Below, in pieces: positions 1 to 6,368 of a stretch of 6,368 nt of DNA. Origin of the DNA: Clostridiales bacterium. Lineage in GTDB: Bacteria > Bacillota > Clostridia > Oscillospirales > Oscillospiraceae. Both the position numbers and the translations under genes were made by a program. The stretch covers positions 1-6,368 of the forward strand of contig DPHR01000033.1 of the NCBI GenBank assembly GCA_003522945.1, given 5' to 3'. The notes under the pieces were generated by a model. That model was given only the letters and a program-made list of their open reading frames with translations. It was not told where the DNA came from and made no database searches. The first letter of the stretch is position 1; each line of letters begins with the position of its first letter.

Positions 1-312
1 GTCGGCGTGGCCCGGGCAGTCGACATGGGCGTAGTGACGGCCCTGGATCTGCACACCCTTGGTGGCGCCGTGAGAGCCGATGCGGTCAAACGTCTGGTAC
101 TCAACGTGGGCAGTGTTGATAGTGATGCCGCGCTCGCGCTCTTCGGGCGCCTTATCGATGGAGGCGTAGTCAACGAAAGAAGCGGCGTTGGGGTCGGCCA
201 TCGCGAGGGTCTTGGTGATGGCGGCGGTCAGGGTGGTCTTACCATGGTCGATGTGGCCGATGGTACCGATATTCACATGGGGCTTGCTGCGGTTGAACAT
301 TTGCTTAGCCAT
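1..312 (-). CDS. tuf: Elongation factor Tu, N-terminal 104 residues (partial at window edge)
   Basis: EF-Tu is the cytoplasmic GTPase that delivers aminoacyl-tRNA to the ribosomal A site. The visible 104 codons cover the first part of the G domain. They show the opening PHVNIGTIGHIDHGKTT, with P-loop GHIDHGKT at residues 19-26, the switch I motif RGITIN at 61-66, and DCPGHAD at 98-104 with the catalytic His at 102. The ATG at 312-310 is chosen because AGGAGG lies 8 nt upstream and the protein then begins with the family-typical MAK. The reading frame runs open to base 1, so most of the protein lies outside. Two oddities stand out. The turn between VEY and RHYAHVDC has 19 residues (73-91), where E. 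coli EF-Tu has four. The P-loop Val of E. coli EF-Tu is Ile21 here. tuf follows fusA by 84 nt, as in other str operons, and probably also has its own promoter. The identity is certain from the motifs; the function of the insertion is unknown. Confidence 0.98.
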   Translation of the reverse strand, partial: MAKQMFNRSKPHVNIGTIGHIDHGKTTLTAAITKTLAMADPNAASFVDYASIDKAPEERERGITINTAHVEYQTFDRIGSHGATKGVQIQGRHYAHVDCPGHAD

Positions 313-320
313 GGAAACAT

Positions 321-326
321 CCTCCT
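321..326 (-). promoter_or_regulatory. tuf ribosome binding site
   Basis: The mRNA reads AGGAGG here, followed by 8 nt and then the ATG of tuf. It is a full-strength Shine-Dalgarno sequence. It fixes the start codon and fits the very high expression expected of EF-Tu. Confidence 0.9.
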
Positions 327-358
327 AATAGCAAAAATTTAAATTTTGGTTTGGATTT

Positions 359-387
359 ATTCTACAGGAACTTTGCTTATTTTGCAA
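359..387 (-). promoter_or_regulatory. Probable sigma-A promoter for tuf
   Basis: On the minus strand a -35 box TTGCAA (387-382; 4 of 6 consensus bases) and a -10 box TAGAAT (364-359; 5 of 6) are separated by exactly 17 nt. The expected start of transcription is near 352, giving a leader of about 40 nt before the tuf ATG. The leader is AT-rich and includes the perfect palindrome AAAATTTAAATTTT at 347-334. I see no terminator between fusA and tuf, so tuf is probably transcribed both by read-through from fusA and from this promoter. It is a sequence match only. Confidence 0.5.
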
Positions 388-396
388 CACCTAAAA

Positions 397-2475
397 TCAG
401 GCGTTGTTGCCGCGCTTGCCGATGATGCTCTCCTGGAGGCTCTTCGGAAGCTCGACATAGGTGTGCGGCTCCATGCTGTAGTTGGCACGGCCCTGCGTTT
501 TGGAACGCAGATCGGTCGAATAGCCAAACATGGAAGCGAGCGGCACCTCCGCCGTGACGATCGCGGCGCCGTTGCGGATGTCCGTTCCGACGACCTGACC
601 GCGGCGCGAGTTGAGATCGCCGATAACGTCGCCCATATACTGATCGGGCGTCGTGACAACGACCTTCATGATGGGCTCAAGCAGCGTCGGACCGGCTTTC
701 TGCGCGGCCTCCTTAAAGGCCATGCTGCCGCAGATCTTGAACGCCATTTCGCTCGAGTCGACCTCATGGTAGCTGCCGTCGAGAAGGGTGACCTTCACGT
801 CGACGACCGGATAACCAGCGAGAACACCGGACGCCATGGCGCCCTGGATGCCCTGATCGACGCTGGGGATATACTCCTTCGGGATAGCGCCGCCGGTGAC
901 GGCGTTGATGAACTCGTAACCCTTGCCCGGGTTCGGCTCGATCTGGATCTTGGCCTGCGCAAACTGGCCCTTGCCGCCGGACTGACGCGCATAGCGCATG
1001 TCGACCGTAGCGGTGCCGCGGATGGTCTCCTTGTAGGAAACCTGCGGCTTGCCGACGTTTGCCTCGACCTTAAACTCGCGGAGCAGACGATCCACGATAA
1101 TCTCGAGATGGAGCTCGCCCATGCCGGCGATGATGGTCTGGCCCGTCTCCTCGTCCGTATAGGTCTTGAAGGTGGGGTCTTCCTCGCTCAGCTTGGAGAG
1201 CGCGATCGCCATCTTTTCCTGACCGGCTTTGGTCTTGGGCTCGATGGCAACGCGGATAACGGGTTCGGGGAATTCCATCGATTCGAGAACGATGGGATGC
1301 TTGTCGTCGCAGAGAGTATCGCCCGTGCGGGTGTTTTTCAAACCCACAATAGCGGCGATCTCACCGGCGTACACAGCGTCGATGTCCTCACGATGGTTCG
1401 CGTGCATGTGCAGCAGACGGCCGAGACGCTCGCGCTGGCCGCGGACGGTGTTAATCGCCGTTTCGCCGGCCTTAATGGAGCCGGAGTAAACACGGATGAA
1501 CGCCAGACGTCCGACGAACGGGTCCGTCATCACCTTGAAGACGAGACCGGCAAAGGGGCCGTTCACGTCCGCGGGGAGAGTGACCTCTTCGTCCGTCTTG
1601 GGGTTCACGCCGACAACGGGCGGAACATCCAGCGGAGAGGGCAGGAAATCGACAACGGCATCGAGCAGCTTCTGCACGCCTTTGTTCTTGTACGACGTAC
1701 CGCAGAGGACGGGAACCATGCTGCCGCTGACGGTCGCCTTGCGGATGACCGAGCGCAGACGGTCGGCGGGGATCTCCTCGCCTTCCAGATACATTTCCGC
1801 GATCTCATCGTCAAAGAGAGATACGGCATCGATGAGCTTTTCCCGGTACTCGGCGGCAAGATCCGCCATGTCCTCGGGGATGGGCTCCACGCGCATATCC
1901 TTACCCAGATCGTCGTAGAACACGACGGAATCCATATCGATGAGATCGATGATCCCACGGAAGTCGGATTCCTTTCCGATGGGCAGCTGGATGGGCACGG
2001 CATTCGTCTTCAGACGGTCATAGATCATGTCCATGACGTTGTAGAAGTCAGCGCCGGTGATATCCATCTTATTGACGTAGATCATGCGCGGAACATTGTA
2101 ATGGTCCGCCTGACGCCACACCGTTTCCGTCTGGGGCTCGACACCGCCCTTGGCGCAGAGGACGGTCACGCAGCCGTCCAGCACGCGCAGGCAGCGCTCC
2201 ACCTCGGCGGTGAAGTCGACATGGCCCGGCGTATCGATGATGTTGATGCGCGTATCCTTCCAGAAGCAGGTGGTAGCCGCGCTCGTGATGGTGATACCGC
2301 GCTCCTGCTCCTGCACCATCCAGTCCATCGTGGCGTTGCCTTCATGGGTCTCGCCGATTTTGTAGTTGACGCCGGTATAGAAGAGAATACGCTCGGTAGT
2401 CGTCGTCTTACCCGCATCAATGTGCGCCATGATGCCGATGTTTCTGGTTTTTTCAAGTGAATATGATCTGGGCAT
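397..2475 (-). CDS. fusA: Elongation factor G (ribosomal translocase)
   Basis: EF-G is the GTPase that drives tRNA-mRNA translocation on the ribosome and, with RRF, ribosome recycling. The 692-residue length is normal for the family. G-domain motifs are all present: AHIDAGKT (17-24), RGITIT (59-64), DTPGH (81-85, catalytic His85), NKMD (135-138) and GTSYKNKG (259-266). Domain II starts near 290. Domain III holds GMGELHLE (451-458). Domain IV holds QSGGKGQF (498-505) and the tip loop GSYHEVDSSE (567-576). Domain V holds MGDVIGDLNSRRG (614-626). Domain IV reads GGKGQFAQ where E. coli has GGRGQYGH. It starts 21 nt after the rpsG stop, so it is cotranscribed with rpsG. The ribosome binding site is a modest AAAGGT at 2489-2484, 8 nt from the ATG. 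The first codons are AT-rich (AGA, TCA, CTT) unlike the rest of the gene. Synteny with rpsL, rpsG and tuf marks it as the main EF-G rather than a tetracycline-resistance or EF-G2 paralogue. Confidence 0.99.
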   Translation of the reverse strand: MPRSYSLEKTRNIGIMAHIDAGKTTTTERILFYTGVNYKIGETHEGNATMDWMVQEQERGITITSAATTCFWKDTRINIIDTPGHVDFTAEVERCLRVLDGCVTVLCAKGGVEPQTETVWRQADHYNVPRMIYVNKMDITGADFYNVMDMIYDRLKTNAVPIQLPIGKESDFRGIIDLIDMDSVVFYDDLGKDMRVEPIPEDMADLAAEYREKLIDAVSLFDDEIAEMYLEGEEIPADRLRSVIRKATVSGSMVPVLCGTSYKNKGVQKLLDAVVDFLPSPLDVPPVVGVNPKTDEEVTLPADVNGPFAGLVFKVMTDPFVGRLAFIRVYSGSIKAGETAINTVRGQRERLGRLLHMHANHREDIDAVYAGEIAAIVGLKNTRTGDTLCDDKHPIVLESMEFPEPVIRVAIEPKTKAGQEKMAIALSKLSEEDPTFKTYTDEETGQTIIAGMGELHLEIIVDRLLREFKVEANVGKPQVSYKETIRGTATVDMRYARQSGGKGQFAQAKIQIEPNPGKGYEFINAVTGGAIPKEYIPSVDQGIQGAMASGVLAGYPVVDVKVTLLDGSYHEVDSSEMAFKICGSMAFKEAAQKAGPTLLEPIMKVVVTTPDQYMGDVIGDLNSRRGQVVGTDIRNGAAIVTAEVPLASMFGYSTDLRSKTQGRANYSMEPHTYVELPKSLQESIIGKRGNNA

Positions 2476-2496
2476 AAATCTCTACCTTTGCTGAAA

Positions 2497-2967
2497 TTAC
2501 CAACGATAGTGGGCGAAGGCCTTGTTGGACTCGGCCATCTTGTGCGTATCCTCGCGCTTCTTGACGGAGGCGCCGGAGTTGTTCACGGCGTCCATGATCT
2601 CGTTGGCGAGACGCTCCTTCATGGTCTTTTCGCTGCGCTTGCGGGAGTAGCCGACCAGCCAGCGGAGACCGAGGGTCTGACGACGCTCCGGACGAACCTC
2701 GATAGGCACCTGGTAGGTGGCGCCGCCGACACGGCGGGCCTTGACTTCCAGAGCCGGCATGATGTTGTTGAGAGCTTCGGTAAACACCTCAAGCGGATTG
2801 CGATCCAGCTTCTTCTGGATCAGGTCAAAGGCGTCGTAAACCACCTTCTGGGCCACGCCTTTTTTGCCGTCCAGCATAACACCGTTGATGAGCTTGGTCA
2901 CCAGAACGCTGTTGTATACGGGATCCGGCAAGATTTCTCTTTTGGGAACGTTACCTCTTCTGGGCAC
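2497..2967 (-). CDS. rpsG: 30S ribosomal protein S7 (GTG start)
   Basis: S7 binds the 3' major domain of 16S rRNA, nucleates assembly of the 30S head and contacts E-site tRNA. With the GTG at 2967-2965 as start, the protein has 156 residues, a standard bacterial S7 length, and begins (f)MPRRGNVPKREILPDP. An in-frame ATG 18 nt upstream (2985) would add MKEGSK, but those codons contain the Shine-Dalgarno sequence AAGGAGGG itself, so that start is rejected. Family landmarks visible are LINGVMLDGKK (26-36), ARRVGGATYQVPIEVRPERR (77-96, the rRNA-binding beta-hairpin), the GLRWLV segment (100-105) and the C-terminal AFAHYRW ending. It lies 132 nt after rpsL, in a structured gap, and 21 nt before fusA. 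In E. coli S7 represses its own operon by binding the rpsL-rpsG gap; whether this happens here is inference. Confidence 0.98.
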   Translation of the reverse strand: MPRRGNVPKREILPDPVYNSVLVTKLINGVMLDGKKGVAQKVVYDAFDLIQKKLDRNPLEVFTEALNNIMPALEVKARRVGGATYQVPIEVRPERRQTLGLRWLVGYSRKRSEKTMKERLANEIMDAVNNSGASVKKREDTHKMAESNKAFAHYRW

Positions 2968-2974
2968 TTTGCTT

Positions 2975-2982
2975 CCCTCCTT
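2975..2982 (-). promoter_or_regulatory. rpsG ribosome binding site that decides the GTG start
   Basis: The mRNA reads AAGGAGGG, followed by 7 nt and GTG CCC AGA AGA, coding (f)MPRR. Because this Shine-Dalgarno lies inside the codons of the longer ATG reading frame (start 2985), the downstream GTG is the real start. Confidence 0.92.
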
Positions 2983-3009
2983 CATTATGAAATGATCTCA
3001 AAGGTACTC

Positions 3010-3090
3010 GACGGCAGCGCTCTGCCGCCGCTGTGTCCAAAAGGTTATCATATAAATAAAATATATCAATAACCAACAGGACACTGTTGG
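3010..3090 (-). promoter_or_regulatory. Structured rpsL-rpsG intercistronic region, candidate S7 autoregulatory site
   Basis: The 132-nt gap between rpsL and rpsG (3099-2968) holds two hairpins in the mRNA. The first, 9 nt after the rpsL stop, is CCAACAG-TGTC-CTGTTGG (3090-3073). The second, just upstream of the rpsG leader, is GGCGGCAG-AGCG-CTGCCGTC (3029-3010), an 8-bp stem with one G-U pair. The AT-rich stretch 3072-3041 separates them. The sequence GTGTCC across the first loop (3084-3079) is complementary to GGACAC at 3038-3033, so a loop-downstream pairing or pseudoknot is possible. The equivalent gap in E. coli is the S7 translational operator. The structures here are seen in the sequence; an S7-binding role is inference. 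The first hairpin lacks a clean U-tract, so it is a weak terminator at best. Confidence 0.4.
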
Positions 3091-3099
3091 GGGTTTCGC

Positions 3100-3522
3100 T
3101 TACTTCTTACCCGCCTTGGGTCTCTTGGCGCCGTACTTGGAGCGGGACTGGCAGCGGCCATTGACGCCCTGGGAATCGAGAGTGCCGCGGATGATGTGGT
3201 AACGGACACCGGGCAGGTCCTTGACACGGCCGCCGCGAATCATAACGACGGAGTGCTCCTGCAGGTTGTGGCCGACACCGGGAATGTAGGCGGTCACTTC
3301 GTAACCGTTGGTGAGACGGACACGGGCGATCTTACGCAGAGCGGAGTTCGGCTTCTTAGGAGTCGAGGTACGCACAGCGGTGCAGACGCCGCGCTTCTGG
3401 GGAGAAGACTGGTCGGTCTCGCGGTTCTTCAGAGTGTTCAGGCCTTTCTGCATGGCAGGAGAGGTGGACTTGTAGGTCACCTGCTCTCTTCCCTTACGGA
3501 CAAGCTGGTTAAATGTGGGCAT
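3100..3522 (-). CDS. rpsL: 30S ribosomal protein S12
   Basis: S12 sits at the decoding centre of the 30S subunit and controls accuracy of codon-anticodon recognition. The 140-residue protein begins MPTFNQLVRKGR. It carries a longer region at about 15-40 (TYKSTSPAMQKGLNTLKNRE), as in Firmicutes S12, then PQKRGVCT (41-48), TPKKPNSALRK (54-64), GHNLQEHSVV (84-93), GGRVKDLPGVRYH (97-109) and a basic tail. The lysines whose change classically gives streptomycin resistance (K43 and K88 in E. coli numbering) are the wild type here, as K56 and K101. Asp102, next to K101, is the residue methylthiolated by RimO in E. coli. The ATG at 3522-3520 has AAAGGAGG with a 6-nt spacer (3536-3529). It is the first gene of the str unit: a terminator after rpoC and a strong promoter lie directly upstream. 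Confidence 0.99.
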   Translation of the reverse strand: MPTFNQLVRKGREQVTYKSTSPAMQKGLNTLKNRETDQSSPQKRGVCTAVRTSTPKKPNSALRKIARVRLTNGYEVTAYIPGVGHNLQEHSVVMIRGGRVKDLPGVRYHIIRGTLDSQGVNGRCQSRSKYGAKRPKAGKK

Positions 3523-3540
3523 GATTTTCCTCCTTTCCTC

Positions 3541-3580
3541 AAAAAAATGCTCTCGTGCGGGCGTGCGCCCACACGTTTTT
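3541..3580 (-). promoter_or_regulatory. rpsL leader hairpin with U7 tract (possible attenuator or 5' stabiliser)
   Basis: In the mRNA, CGTGTGGGC (3575-3567) pairs with GCCCGCACG (3562-3554) around the loop GCAC, giving nine pairs with one G-U. Six bases later comes a T7 run (3547-3541), just before the rpsL Shine-Dalgarno. An A6 run (3581-3576) precedes the stem and could extend the pairing to the T7 across a bulge. The predicted transcription start falls at or inside this A run, so the transcript would begin at the hairpin. The 6-nt gap between stem and U-tract makes it an imperfect intrinsic terminator. On the opposite strand the hairpin is followed at once by T6, a better geometry but with one A-C mismatch. 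Confidence 0.5.
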
Positions 3581-3582
3581 TG

Positions 3583-3611
3583 ATTTTAACAGATTGCACA
3601 AGAATAGTCAA
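3583..3611 (-). promoter_or_regulatory. Strong sigma-A promoter of the rpsL-rpsG-fusA unit
   Basis: On the minus strand, TTGACT (3611-3606; 5 of 6) and TAAAAT (3588-3583; 5 of 6) are separated by 17 nt. The bases TGT directly before the -10 box make an extended -10 (TGn). The A- and T-tracts upstream (3630-3612) resemble an UP element. The predicted start of transcription is about 3577, some 55 nt before the rpsL ATG. Its position just after the rpoC terminator supports an independent str operon. Confidence 0.8.
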
Positions 3612-3635
3612 GAAAATTCTGTAATTTTTCCGAGC

Positions 3636-3684
3636 AAAAAATTTCACTCCGCAGTCATCAAAGATCAGAAAAATTCCGGAGTGA
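3636..3684 (-). terminator. Possible back-up terminator sharing one arm with the rpoC terminator
   Basis: The 8-mer CGGAGTGA of the first terminator's 5' arm recurs downstream in the mRNA at 3651-3644. It can pair with TCACTCCG, the first terminator's 3' arm (3684-3677), leaving a 25-nt loop, and is followed by AATTTTTT (3643-3636). This would be a second, mutually exclusive terminator fold, or a relic of a duplicated terminator. The long loop makes it weak compared with the first hairpin. Confidence 0.3.
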
Positions 3685-3702
3685 GGGATCACTCCGGAAT
3701 TT
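3671..3702 (-). terminator. Rho-independent terminator of rpoC
   Basis: Seven bases after the rpoC stop, AAATTCCGGAGTGA (3702-3689) and TCACTCCGGAATTT (3684-3671) form a perfect 14-bp stem around the tetraloop TCCC. The 3' end merges into a T5 run (3673-3669). It closes the rpoBC transcription unit and separates it from rpsL. On the plus strand the T-run is short, so it probably works in the minus direction only. Confidence 0.92.
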
Positions 3703-3709
3703 ATTCGGA

Positions 3710-6368
<2,659 letters not shown>

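Noticed and set aside
7..342. An open frame on the plus strand, antisense to tuf.
   Set aside because: Same codon-register effect; tuf on the other strand is unmistakable and has a strong Shine-Dalgarno.
346..2460. A 704-codon open frame on the plus strand, antisense to nearly all of fusA.
   Set aside because: It is in codon register with fusA, so its stops would need TTA, CTA or TCA codons in fusA, which this GC-rich, highly expressed gene avoids. It ends exactly where fusA uses TCA (codon 6). The translation shows no family features, and it has no convincing ribosome binding site.
2488..3072. A 194-codon plus-strand frame over rpsG and the intercistronic gap.
   Set aside because: It is the antisense shadow of rpsG extended into the gap, with no recognisable domain.
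3047..3076. A possible promoter in the rpsL-rpsG gap: TTGGTT, 18 nt, TATGAT on the minus strand.
   Set aside because: The -10 is good but the -35 matches only 3 of 6 bases and lies inside the hairpin after rpsL. In such an AT-rich stretch this is expected by chance.
3073..3090. A terminator directly after rpsL.
   Set aside because: The stem is only 7 bp and is followed by TTATTGATAT rather than a U-tract, and rpsG has no good promoter of its own. It is kept only as part of the structured gap.
3100..3522. Streptomycin-resistance changes in S12.
   Set aside because: Both classical lysines (K56 and K101 here) are wild type.
3477..3692. A 71-codon minus-strand frame spanning the rpoC-rpsL gap.
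   Set aside because: It runs across the rpoC terminator, the -35/-10 boxes and the rpsL start in another frame, and its protein has no recognisable features. It is not an L7Ae homologue.

Overview
The window is a conserved core-gene block read entirely from the minus strand: rpoC (3' part), then rpsL, rpsG, fusA and the 5' end of tuf. It is the classical rpoBC-str arrangement, with RNA polymerase beta' followed by ribosomal proteins S12 and S7 and elongation factors G and Tu. The coding DNA is GC-rich, the intergenic gaps are AT-rich, and most genes have strong AGGAGG-type ribosome binding sites. S12 carries the longer Firmicutes-type N-terminal loop, and RpoC lacks the large trigger-loop insertion of Proteobacteria. 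Together these suggest a GC-rich member of the Clostridia, perhaps Oscillospirales-like. That placement is inference from protein style, not a search.

Reading in the direction of transcription (descending coordinates): 6368-3710 holds the C-terminal ~885 residues of RpoC, with the catalytic Asp triad, bridge helix, Zn-binding cysteines and trigger loop. A strong intrinsic terminator lies right after its stop (3702-3671). The repeat of one of its arms further downstream (3651-3644), followed by T6, may form a back-up terminator. A near-consensus sigma-A promoter (3611-3583) then starts a separate str transcription unit whose leader begins with a GC-rich hairpin and a U7 tract (3575-3541). rpsL (3522-3100) and rpsG (2967-2497, GTG start) are separated by a 132-nt gap with two hairpins and a possible loop pairing, a plausible place for S7 autoregulation. 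fusA (2475-397) follows rpsG after 21 nt. An 84-nt AT-rich gap with a likely tuf promoter precedes tuf (312-1, cut by the window edge).

The genes work together in the gene-expression machinery: RNA polymerase core, 30S decoding-centre protein S12, 30S head protein S7, translocase EF-G and aminoacyl-tRNA carrier EF-Tu. No mobile elements, CRISPR, tRNA or rRNA genes were seen, and I found no unknown multigene system. The most unusual observation is an apparent ~15-residue insertion in the EF-Tu G domain between switch I and the DCPGH motif. After that come the non-coding structures in the rpoC-rpsL and rpsL-rpsG gaps.
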